From: Sambucus nigra
Lineage: Eukaryota > Streptophyta > Magnoliopsida > Dipsacales > Adoxaceae
Assembly: GCA_949130495.1 (NCBI GenBank)
Contig: CASBWL010000414.1
Location: 719,001 to 783,000, forward strand
DNA length: 64,000 nucleotides
Reading direction: 5' to 3'
The position numbers and the translations under genes were made by a program. Below, one piece after another: positions 1-9,527 of this stretch (the stretch's first letter is position 1; every line of letters starts with the position of its first letter). Under the pieces are notes generated by a model, which was given only the letters and a program-made list of their open reading frames with translations, did no database searches and was not told where the DNA came from.

Positions 1-933
1 AAATACGAACTCCTTTGAGTAGCTTCAATTTATTTCGTATAATTGATTCTCTCAATGTTCTCGATTATTTCCGAAATCGATAAACCATTATACCCGAACC
101 TTTAAACCTCTTTACCCTTAATTGTGGTATAACCCTGCAGCCTATTATGCATAATTGCATATAAACTTGCAATTTATTTTCCTTATCAGTACAAACCCAA
201 GTAGCATGCCTTACGATTCAGAGATTAGATTCCGGTATACCATGGTAATCCTAATTAGCCTATAGGACTCATATGTTGAGTGCCTAATTTTGTTTACTTC
301 TTACATACGTATGAGTGACACTTTAGCTAAGTGTGACGAGCTATATTTTATTATTTTCAGATTATTGGATTTGCCTGTTCAAGTGTATTTTATGCCTCGA
401 GCAATATTATAACGGTATGTCTAGGTTGTTGAAGCCCTATAACCGATAATTTATGGGTTATCGTATTTAATTTGAACCAATATCACAGTAAATTGATACT
501 CAGTTTATCTGGTTATCTTCACCATATTACTCATTTACATATCAGTAGACTTCGGTATACCTTTGATAGTCCCTGATATTTCTTTTCGTTTCAACAGGTA
601 TAATCTCAATAATCTACTTTCGTTATTTTCTAACACCATATCATCTTCCATATCTTGTATAGAAATAAAAATTATCTATTTTTCATGTTTTCTTAATTAT
701 TTTGTTCCATATGGATGACAAACCTTAAGAATATCAGTTACTGCATGTGCCTTTGAACTTTTATTCTCTTCTACCCCTGAATATATTTGCAGCTACGTAC
801 GTGTGGGCAGTGAAAGATAAGGATGGTAGTCCCCGTTAGAATATGTACACCGCAACTTGTCAGCTCTTATAAATCCTGAGTGTTTCTTTAAAGTTTTAAA
901 TTTATGTATAGCATGAAAATTAATATTGTACTG
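1..933. other. Unassigned AT-rich DNA, no gene seen
   Basis: No open frame of note, no LTR terminus and no recognisable protein remnant on either strand. It may be interior of an older decayed element because both sides of this window are transposon-derived, but nothing in the sequence shows that. Confidence 0.5.
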
Positions 934-2061
934 TCACACCCCGCATAATTCTAGTCTCGACTGCCATCAAAACTATGATGGGTGGGAACTAAATTAAATA
1001 TTATTCTTAGCACGTGTCAGATATGAGACATAAAACTACTTCCATAGCATAATAATTAAATTAATTCTGTAAATAATAGCTATTCATGAAATTAAAATTC
1101 CATCACCATGCTAAACTCCAAATAGATCCAATCTCAAATTGAATATAAACTCCAATAATATAAATCTAAACCCATACTGAAATATCTAAAAAAAATCGTA
1201 ACAACTGTGGAACCGAGTGGCCCACCAAATCCATCAACAGAGTCTCAATATAAATGCGAAGGAATGGAAACTAAAATAAACTACTAATTATAAAATAAAT
1301 AATTCCAGCTGCACTTCCAAGATACAACTCCAAACACTCCTGTGCATCTACTCCAGCACTAATAACTGAAAAATATTAGTCAACATACAGGGTCAGGGCC
1401 CTAAGCATGAATACACACTACTCCCCTCAATTACGGTCTGTGAACCCAGACAATATAATTATACATGATAAATATCACAATAGAATATTTAAAATTAAAC
1501 GAGATAATAAATAGCAATGCGAGTAAATAAACAACCTACGCTAAAAATACTCATTTATGCCATCTCAACATCTAGGTCCAATTATTCATTCATTTAACTT
1601 AATTTAAGTTAATCCAATTATTAATTTATCCTCCTTATTGATATCATATATGGGACTTCCACCTACATCTTTTTCTCATTTTATTTATTTAGTTGCGGCA
1701 CTCCCGCTGTTCTACACCACACACACTCCCATCGCCATAGCCAGCCAGTCCGTGTAAACTATCGACCCTACAATTATGTATGAGGTTCTTTGCATGACAC
1801 GTCTTCATAGCCAGCCAACCCGTTTAAACTATCAGCCCTGCAATTATTCAGACGCCACGCACCCACACATTGCAATAGCCAGCCATCCTATTTAAACTAT
1901 CGGCCCTGCAATTATTAACTACGTCAATATATTTTAAAACCCGTTTTTATTATCTTAGGTATTTATTCTAAATTTCTTATTTTTCTCCTTTTCAAATATT
2001 TATTCGCCTCACCCTTATTATCGATGTGGGATACTGAAAACCACCCTTAGTCCCATACCTA
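934..2061 (-). repeat. Truncated LTR-like segment with internal subrepeats
   Basis: Starts with TGTCACACCCCGC, which closely resembles the TGTGACACCCCGC end of the LTR at 15655, so it is probably the 3' end of a minus-oriented long LTR. It is cut at 2061 where E1 begins. Positions 1726-1916 hold three diverged copies of a roughly 70 bp unit built on CATAGCCAGCCAACCCG and a TTTAAACTATCGGCCCTGC core. No PBS or coding remnant was found beside it. Confidence 0.45.
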
Positions 2062-2496
2062 TGTAACAACCCGTCCTTTTGGAGACAATTAAATTCCACA
2101 TTTGGGCATAAATTGGAATTTGGAGATTTTTCCAAAATAGTAATTTTTGGGATTTTCAAGGATTTGAGGATTGTCGATAGGTGATATATTTACTTTTGGG
2201 GTTAAATAAATATGTCGAGGTATTTTAATTATATGTTGGAGTTGAGTAAAGCGACAAAAGAGGTAAGATTTTGATTAAAAAACTCGCATTAAGTTATTTG
2301 GGTTAGAATAGTGATTTGCGGTCAAGTACCTCGGATGGGAATTTCGACTACGCCATGAGTCTCGAAATGTCCTAGATAGTCAAAAAAGAGTGTTCGATTG
2401 TCGAAATTGAGTTTCGGGGAATTGTGGAGTTAAACGGGCTCGTAATTGAGTAAACGAGTCGTTTTTGGATTTTAAGGGTTAAAACCCTTTTCTCCT

Positions 2497-2504
2497 TATA
2501 AAAT
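2497..2504 (+). promoter_or_regulatory. TATA box of E1 5' LTR
   Basis: TATAAAAT about 435 bp into the LTR, followed by a purine-rich GA tract, as expected for a U3/R boundary. The same site is kept in the 3' LTR at 8304-8311. Transcription start is inferred, not shown. Confidence 0.6.
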
Positions 2505-2983
2505 GAGGGAGAAAGGGAGAAAAGAGAAGAGAAAAGAGAAAGAAGATATGGAAGAGAGAGAGGAAGAAGAAAGAGGAGGAGAAAATGGAGGTTCCGGCCA
2601 AACTTCGCGGGATTCGGCTCGAGGTCGTCGGATTATATCCATGAGGCAAGTGTTTACTTGATTTATTTATTTTTGAGCATAAATATCATATCGTAGTTTG
2701 GTATAAACAAACCCTAAAGATTTTGGGTCTGGTATTCGTGAATAAAATGGGTTTTCAGGAGTTAAAACGAATAAACCCCTAAAATTTTATAATTGGAGAA
2801 ACTTAGGTTTTAACCTAAATTAATTGGTGGTTTAGGGTTCTAGGATGTTTAGAACCCTTAATATATGTGTATTTGTAGTTGGTTGAGGTTGTAGGACGTT
2901 GGGTGATGCGACAAAAGCTTGGGAGAAGCTTTAATGGCCGAAACCGTCTCGGATAAGACGATGAATAGTGAACTGCGTGCTTA

Positions 2984-3546
2984 CCGAATCGATTCGTCCT
3001 AGAGGCGAATCGATTCGGCTCCTGGTCCAAAAATAAAAATTGTAGATCTTTTCGACGCGGTCGCGTGGGCACCAACCGCGTATTTTTCAGATTTTTTTGG
3101 GTTTATAGTGATTTTTCTACGAAAAGCTATCCGAGATCGAAATCGTTTGTCAGAAATTATTGGAGATAAATATTAGAGGTTCTAAAAAGGATTGTTAGGA
3201 CCTCTAAAGAATTTGAGAAGATATTAAAAAAACTTTGGGTTTGTAGGAATAACTCCAAGTTATGATTTAAATGGAGATTGGATTGAATTTTGGGTATTTT
3301 GGAGATTGAAAAAAATTGCCCAAATAGTGCCCCTCGAACAGGCCGAATTGATTCAGGTCTTGGACGAATCGATTCTCCTAAGGGGATCTGGGTTTCTGTA
3401 GTAGGCCGAATCGATTCAGATCTAGACCGAATTGATTCCCCATTAGGGACCTGTTTGCAGAACACTTTTCGAATCGATTCGAATTGGGGGCCGAATCGAT
3501 TCGCCCAATCGAATCGATTCGCAAATGGGGCGAATCGATTCGCTTT
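2984..3546 (+). repeat. Cluster of GAATCGATTC palindromes in E1 LTR
   Basis: About ten exact or near-exact copies of the 10 bp palindrome GAATCGATTC, often flanked by G/C (CGAATCGATTCG), fall in two groups: about 2984-3020 and 3340-3546. Spacing is irregular, so this is not a simple tandem array. It lies about 0.9-1.5 kb from the LTR start. Positions that differ are mostly CGA to TGA, as expected from CpG decay. Confidence 0.8.
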
Positions 3547-4689
3547 GGGCAGAACTGCTAGTTTTCTCTCCTTAAGAGTTTGGGGAGTTAAATTTTGATT
3601 TGGGAATATAGGTATATATTCGCTTAGTGAGAAATGGTATAATTGGAGATATCCAATAAATCCTCAAATGGGATTTAGGTATGTATTACTTATTAAAACA
3701 AGAAAATACTTTGGGTTTAGTATCATGCAAATATGAATGCATGATTATGATTCTTTGAGAGAATCTTTGGGATTATTGGTCATCGCTAGATGAAATTGGC
3801 AATTATGGCCATAGATATATTCGAGGAGGAATATATGGTATATGTATATACTATGTGAATAAAGTATATATATGATATGAGGTAAATGATTTTGAAAATG
3901 TAAAAATGAAAGTTTTCAAAATGTAAAAGAAATGATTTTTCATAATTAATAAATTATGGTTACACACCTCCCTAAATCGCTATCATAAGGGAAGTTGCGT
4001 GCGTATGGTGATGCCCCCTGGATAATGAATGCATGGTGGATATAGTCCTATAGGCCACATGGGAGATTATTGGTACTGCGCTGGTTAGGAAATTCTGGGT
4101 GTGGTCTTGACTTTCCCGCAGGCATATGGCCGCTTCCCGACGTTGGTAGGTTCTAAGGTTATCTTGTTTGATAGGCCCTGGAAGATGATAGCCATTTAGG
4201 GGCGCATCCAGTGGGGAAACCCGGAGGGGCGGTCTTAGGTTTGTTAAAGAAATTTATGATAATAAATTGGCTTTAATTTACATTTCCTGGATAGAAAAAG
4301 GGAAACGGGAAAATGGTTTTGGCTTCGGTAACACTTCCCAGATGGAAGAAGGGAAGTGGAAGCATATCATATGGTAAAAGCATTTTTATGATAATAAAAA
4401 TGGATTTTAAATACATTTCCAGAATATAAAAAGGGAAATGGGATATTTTGAAACGAAAAAGTATTTTTATGATAATAAAACTAGCTTTTGAAAAGTTATA
4501 TGATTTGTTAAAGAAATTCATGATAATGAATTGGCTTTTCAGTACATTTCCTGGATATGAGAAGGGAAATGGAAAGTTTTGAGATAAAAATGAAAAGTAT
4601 TGATAAATACTTTGTATATGGATTCTCATTCCGGGAGATAGATCCGAATGTATATTGTAATATGAATATGTATATATGGATGAATCGAG

Positions 4690-5032
4690 TACCGAGGGTC
4701 TAATGGATCACGATGATCGACCTTACCGCATAGTAGTGTATCGGGGGGGTTCATTGTTTGGATTTCGCTTTGCGAGACACCCTACGCATGAATATGGCAT
4801 TGCGTTGAGACTGGGGAGAATTTTAATCCTTAGTGCTCTAATATTAGTAATTCTTATGTAATGTATATGTATTTATATATATTCTGTACTGAGGGACTGG
4901 AATATCTCGACGATCGACCTTGCCACGTAGTAGTGTATCGGGGGGGGTTCCTTATTTGGATTTCGCTTTGCGAGACACCCCACACATGAACATGGCTTAG
5001 TGTTGAGACTGGGGAGAAGTTTAGCCCTTAGT
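4690..5032 (+). repeat. Two tandem copies of a recurring ~140 bp module (E1 LTR)
   Basis: Copies at about 4690-4836 and 4889-5032 share TAGTAGTGTATCGGGGGGG, then TTGGATTTCGCTTTGCGAGA, then a CATGAA and TTGAGACTGGGGAG tail. The centre TTTCGC-TTT-GCGAGA can fold into a 6 bp stem (one G-U pair) with a 3 nt loop. Further copies lie in the E1 interior and, on the other strand, at 13012-13148. Function unknown. Confidence 0.8.
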
Positions 5033-5741
5033 ATATTTATTGGACTATCTAGGGTTGATAGTAGTTGGGTGATAGACTAGTTTAGCAGGGTAGCTTGACT
5101 AGGATGTTTAGAGGGATGCGCTAGGAGTGTATTATTAGTGGAGAGGTGAGGGGTATCTCATGGGAGTGCGATACCAAATTTAAATATGAGATAAAACTTT
5201 TTCTAAAAATAAGGCATTTATGCACTTGCTAAATATTTTCCAAACTCGGGCTCTGACCCGTTTATCTACTTTTCCTTTCTTGTTATATTATATATATATT
5301 TAGGTGTCCAGACATAGGGACTCCTGGATGACCCTTCTTTCGAGTCAGACGTCAGCTGCAGTAGCTGTGGATGCGTGCAGGATTCTCAGTAGACGCTTAT
5401 ATCCTTGTTATCTAGATAGGAGGTAATGTATACACATTCGGGCCATTGGTCCAATTGCATTTATTTATTCTTTGAGTACAGCATTCGATATGGTTGTATA
5501 TTTTCATCGAGTGTTCGGTTATTTTATTAAATTTCAGTTTCATTTCCACAAAACTGTGTGGATGTTTTATTTACAGTTGTTAAAAAGAGTAGTAAAGTTA
5601 AAATTTTGACACCGGTCTAATAGGTTATTAGTAATTAAATTGATTTTCGACAGTGATGCTAAGAATGATCCATATGAGACTCCTGTTTTAATTTGATATA
5701 GGAGTGATCACCCGGTATTTTATTAGGCGGGGTGTCACAGA

Positions 5742-5753
5742 TGGTATGAGAGC
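5742..5753 (+). other. Primer-binding site of E1 (tRNA-iMet type, one mismatch)
   Basis: TGGTATGAGAGC starts 2 bases after the LTR end at 5739. The usual plant site complementary to the 3' end of initiator tRNA-Met is TGGTATCAGAGC; here the seventh base is changed. The neighbouring AGCATCAGGTTCTA is shared with the PBS region at 15130-15155 on the other strand. Confidence 0.75.
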
Positions 5754-6262
5754 ATCAGGTTCTAGTGTCCTTAGAAATCTGTGCGGACGTACTACGCTTT
5801 CAGCGTTGCTCTCAATTTGTTATAGAGCCTCAGGATTAGGATTGTTGATTTCTCTTGTGAGATTTCGTTCTCCTGCCATATTATAAGATTACAGTGATCT
5901 TTTGCGCGCTCATTTGAGAATCGCGTGCGGAGCTTGGATGGCGGCAGGAGGTGGGGCTTAGTTGGAGCTTTAAGGTTGAAGCTCGTAGTGGAGTTTCCTT
6001 TTAACGACGAAGTTATGAGGACTAGTAAGATGATTGTAAGGAGCAAGGTTAAGGTTAAGTTGTTGTTATGAGTTTTACCTCAATGAAGGAGGTATATTTG
6101 GTGTGACTAGATAAAGTCGCGGTGTTTTGTTAGTCCTAGGTTCGTGTGTGCAAATTGAACTTTGTGGAGGTATCGATAACATTATCTAATGTATGCCTAT
6201 GTGTGGTCTGTAGTAGCGGAGTTTTATTTTTCTTCATTCTCCATAGAGGCGGGTGTTGATAT

Positions 6263-6309
<47 letters not shown>

Positions 6310-6739
6310 GTTGTGATACTCGTTTTATATGTCTATACGAGTATGGTAATATGGTGAGTATATATGTATTGGTATTTTCGGAGCGATAGCAGGCTAAGGA
6401 TGGCAAGCCTATCGTGTTCGCAGTTCCAAGGTGGAACGGGTTGTTGTTGCGATTTCTCACCTGGATACATGTTGAGTTCGCTTTTATTATGTGCAGAGAT
6501 GGAACTTCGATGAGCAGAGGTTTCATTATTGTGATTTGAGTATATGGCGACCTTATAGATATGATTTAAGGCTGTAGGATTATTGTTGAGCTGTAAGATA
6601 AAGCTCATTATTGATTGCGCAAGGACTTAAAATTTGTGCGAGCGCTGGATGGTGTGACTCTTAGTTAGAGATAGGAGTTCAGATCACCTTCTTGATAGAA
6701 TATGGGATAAGGTTATCCCGGTTGCATGTTTGAAATAAC

Positions 6740-6856
6740 GAAACTCCATGACCGACGAAGTCAAGTGTTATTGTGTGGAAGGGTTCCTTGTTTGGATTTC
6801 GCTTTGCGAGATGCTCCACACATGACTCTTAACGGCGCCGGGAGTGGAGAGATGTT
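6740..6856 (+). repeat. Recurring module, third copy (E1 interior)
   Basis: Keeps GGGTTCCTTGTTTGGATTTC followed by GCTTTGCGAGATGCTCC, hence the same hairpin centre as the LTR copies at 4690-5032; the flanks are more diverged. Confidence 0.7.
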
Positions 6857-7231
6857 ATACGATGCAAGGATGTGGGTTTTGTGGATAAGGTCTTATAGTG
6901 TGGATGAACCACTATAGACTATGAGCCATGTGATGACGGTATAATTATGGAAATATTATGCTATGGAAAAGCACTAAAGTGGTCCTCTCGCCACAAGTAG
7001 GTGGGTGGAGTAGGACTTAGAGCAATTGATTTGAGGATAATAGTCGGGCCTTAATGAAAAAGGAAAATTTTGAGAAGGTATGTTTTGGGTATGATGTACA
7101 TAGTGCTCTTACAGAGATTGGGCACTTCGATTAGTTAGGTTTCCTTTCGTATGGGCGAAAGGATATAATAGTAGAATGCGTTCGTAGGTTACCTTAGTAT
7201 GATTTAGGGCGTCCCCCTAGTGTGCCTTAGG

Positions 7232-7355
7232 TTGCTATATCTCGATGACTGACTACGCGAGGGAGTAGTGTAACGGGAGGGTTCCTTGTTTGGATTTCTC
7301 TTTGGCGATACGTCTCATGCATGAAACCGAGCAAATGTCGGGAGTTGAGAGAGGC
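7232..7355 (+). repeat. Recurring module, fourth copy (E1 interior, near PPT)
   Basis: Keeps ATCTCGATGACTGACTACG, GGGTTCCTTGTTTGGATTTC and a CATGAA tail, but the hairpin centre is damaged (TTTCTCTTTGGCGATA). It lies about 0.5 kb before the PPT, which matches the position of the copy at 13012-13148 relative to the PPT of E2. Confidence 0.65.
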
Positions 7356-7855
7356 CTTGGGCACTAGGGACATACTTATGATTACATTCATTTCGCGTAG
7401 GTAGGATAATGCTTAGTCCGTATGTATGTTAGGATGTAAGTTTAGTATAGTTAATGACGTCGAGGGTAGAAAAATTCATTTCGTGGGTTGGGAGGACCCA
7501 TAGGTGAGTATTACACCGAGGAAAGGAGACCCTTATTGGGAGAGAGTGTTACGTGTCAGACGTTCACTATGGATGTGCAGATGTGCACAGGATAGAAAGG
7601 TGTATGGGAACCTTAGTAAGTTGGTTTATATATCGCCTGAAATAGAAGGGGCGTGGTATGTAAATTTGAAGTTTATGCCGTGAGGCACTAGTAATGATGA
7701 GTGGTATGTGACGCTATTGGAGTCACTTTACGACCATGGTATATGGTTAGGAACCGTTGGGTTAGTATCGTTCCCCCTGAGGTATTAGGATTTGGAGAGA
7801 TTCTAGGATTTGCGGTGTAGGTTATATCTGAATTTCGAGGATGAAATTCCGTTGT

Positions 7856-7866
7856 AAGGGGGGGAG
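7856..7866 (+). other. Polypurine tract of E1
   Basis: AAGGGGGGGAG directly before the 3' LTR start at 7869. This is the normal place for plus-strand DNA priming and sets the orientation of E1 as +. Confidence 0.8.
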
Positions 7867-7868
7867 TA

Positions 7869-8653
7869 TGTAACAACCCGTCCTTTTGGAGACAATTAAA
7901 TTCCACATTTGGGCATAAATTGGAATTTGAAGATTTTCTCGAAATAGTAATTTTTGGGATTTTCAAGGATTTGAGGATTGTTGATAGGTGATATATTTAC
8001 TTTTGGGGTTAAATAAATATGTCGAGGTATTTTAATTATATGTCGCAGTTGAGTAAAGCGACAAAAGAGGTAAGTTTTTTATTAGAAAACCCGCATTAAG
8101 TTATTTGGGTTAGAATAGTGATTTGCGGTCAAGTACCTCGGATGGGAATTTCGACTATGCCATGAGTCTCGAAATGTCCGAGATAGTCGAAAAAGAGTGT
8201 TCGATTGTCGAAATTGAGTTTTGGGGAATTTTGTAGTTAAACGGGCTCGTAATTGAGTAAACGAGTCATTTTTGGGTTTTAAGGGTTAAAACCCTTTTCT
8301 CCTTATAAAATGAGGGAGAAAGGGAGAAAAGAGAAGAGAAAAGATAAAGAAGAGATGGAAGAGAGAGAGGAAGAAGAAAGAGGAGGAGAAAATGGAGGTT
8401 CCGGCCAAACTCCGCGGGATTCGGCTCGAGGTCGTCGGATTATATCCATGAGGCAAGTGTTTACTTGATTTATTTACTTTTGAGCATAAATCTCATATCG
8501 TAGTTTGGTATAAACAAACCCTAAAGATTTTGGGTTGGGTATTCGTGAATAAAATGGGTTTTCGGGAGTTAAAACGAATAAACCCCTAAAATTTTATAAT
8601 TGGAGAAACTTAGGTTTTAACCTAAATTAATTGGTGGTTTAGGGTTCTAGGAT
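7869..8653 (+). repeat. E1 3' LTR, truncated after 785 bp
   Basis: Aligns with 2062-2846, including the TATA box (8304-8311). Similarity stops inside GGTTCTAGGATG, where the sequence changes abruptly into the interior of a minus-strand gag. The lost LTR portion (matching 2847-5739) is not found elsewhere in the window, so this is a truncating junction rather than a simple nested insertion. Confidence 0.8.
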
Positions 8654-9293
8654 GACCATCCCTCTCAGCTAGTGTAGCTCTAGTCACGACGTCACTATAT
8701 GATGTCAACTTTAGGATGGAAATTCGACTACGAATATTCAACCTTAACCCACGTTCAAACTTCTTTGCTCTTAAAACATCAGTTACTACAACATGACATG
8801 CAAAATGTGATAACTCAGCAAACTTCCCCTCGTATTGACTAACCGTCATATTTCATTGCACTAGACTCATGAAGTCAGCTTCCATTTCTTCTTTCACCAT
8901 TTTAGGAAAATATTTCTCATAAAAGATTACTAAGAAATCATTCCAACCTATATAATTATGCCTTTCCTCGTGTATTCTCTTAGTCATTCTCCACCAATAT
9001 TCTGCTTCACCTTCTAACATAAATGTTACAAATAAAACCCTTTGTTCATCCATGCACTTAAGAACATCAAGTATATTTTCCATCTGCATCACCCAACTTT
9101 CTTCTTCAATGGGGTTAGGAGTACCTTTAAAAGATGGTGGATTCAACTTCTTGAACTGTTCAATAATACATCTACTTAGTTCAAGATCCCTTAGTACTCC
9201 ATTATTCACTTTCTGCTCCACAATCTTTGCTAGACTTTCAATCGCCTTGTATTCACCTTTTAGTCCTTCTATACTCGAATCACTAGTTCCCAT
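8649..9293 (-). pseudogene. Ty3/gypsy gag fragment (N-terminal two thirds)
   Basis: Retrotransposon gag (PF03732 type), the capsid precursor that assembles virus-like particles in the cytoplasm. The frame starts at ATG 9293 and has one in-frame TGA at 8853-8855; downstream, MTVSQYEGKFAELSHFA and KFERGLRLNIRSRIS match the conserved gag core. Residues GEAEYWWRM and FYEKYFPKMVKEEMEADF upstream are also typical. The frame ends at the junction with the E1 LTR near 8650, so zinc knuckle and pol are missing. Its PBS (9512-9523) and an LTR (9528-12569) lie upstream on the same strand, so it belongs to the element whose 5' LTR is 9528-12569. Confidence 0.85.
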
Positions 9294-9527
9294 AGATGAT
9301 CTTCTCTTGGTAATTTTCTACAGTCATGGACAAACGTAAGATCTACTATACTATATCAAGATTGAAAACTAAAAGACCAATTATAAATAATATAACATAC
9401 TGGGAGGGTTATCACATAAATTAGATTTTTAATACTATCTCCTAAGGATGGAAACATAGAATCTATAACTTTCGAAAGAAATGCTCAGTAGTCTACGAGT
9501 TCATAACCTATGCTCTGATACCACCTC
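9294..9527 (-). other. 5' untranslated leader of the gag element, with PBS at 9512-9523
   Basis: On the minus strand the LTR ends GGTCATGACA, then four bases, then TGGTATCAGAGC, a perfect match to the common plant initiator tRNA-Met PBS, then about 220 bp of leader before gag. No coding sequence is expected here. Confidence 0.8.

Larger units (their letters stand above)
2062..5739 (+). repeat. E1 5' LTR (3,678 bp)
   Basis: Begins TGTAACAACCCG and ends GGGTGTCACA, giving the expected TG...CA ends with partly inverted termini. It contains a TATA box near 2497, a cluster of GAATCGATTC palindromes (2984-3546), and two tandem copies of a module that recurs elsewhere (4690-5032). Only its first 785 bp has a partner copy in the window (7869-8653). 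The right end is set by the PBS-like site and by close similarity to the LTR end at 15655-15720 on the other strand. Confidence 0.75.
5740..7868 (+). other. E1 interior, no coding capacity
   Basis: About 2.1 kb between PBS and PPT. Only short frames occur and none resembles gag, protease, RT, RNase H or integrase. It contains a (TA)n microsatellite at about 6268-6307 and two diverged copies of the recurring module (6740-6856 and 7232-7355). The interior ends in a sequence resembling the end of related gypsy elements (TTTCGAGGATGAAATTCC) before the PPT. Confidence 0.65.
2062..8653 (+). mobile_element. E1: long-LTR Ty3/gypsy derivative, non-coding interior (LARD-like), 3' truncated
   Basis: Defined by a direct repeat (2062-2846 against 7869-8653, about 3% different by eye), a PBS-like site just after 5739 and a G-rich PPT just before 7869. 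The 5' LTR is about 3.7 kb but the interior only about 2.1 kb, with no gag or pol similarity that I could find. Large LTRs around a short non-coding interior fit the class of large retrotransposon derivatives, which rely on proteins of autonomous relatives. The 3' LTR stops after 785 bp at a junction with an unrelated gag fragment, so no target-site duplication can be tested. LTR-end similarity suggests the same broad family as the elements at 9528-19159. Confidence 0.75.

Noticed and set aside
3290..3598. Plus-strand 102-codon frame with RIDSxxGRIDS repeats
   Set aside because: It reflects the repeated GAATCGATTC words in the E1 LTR, in a region without other coding signs; the opposite strand is open too.
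6189..6608. Frames of 66-100 codons around 6.2-6.6 kb
   Set aside because: They run through the (TA)n microsatellite (IYIYIY) and show no similarity to known proteins.
9512..9523. TGGTATCAGAGC sites as tRNA gene remnants
   Set aside because: Only the 12 bases matching the tRNA 3' end are present, next to LTR ends; no cloverleaf or A/B boxes follow.
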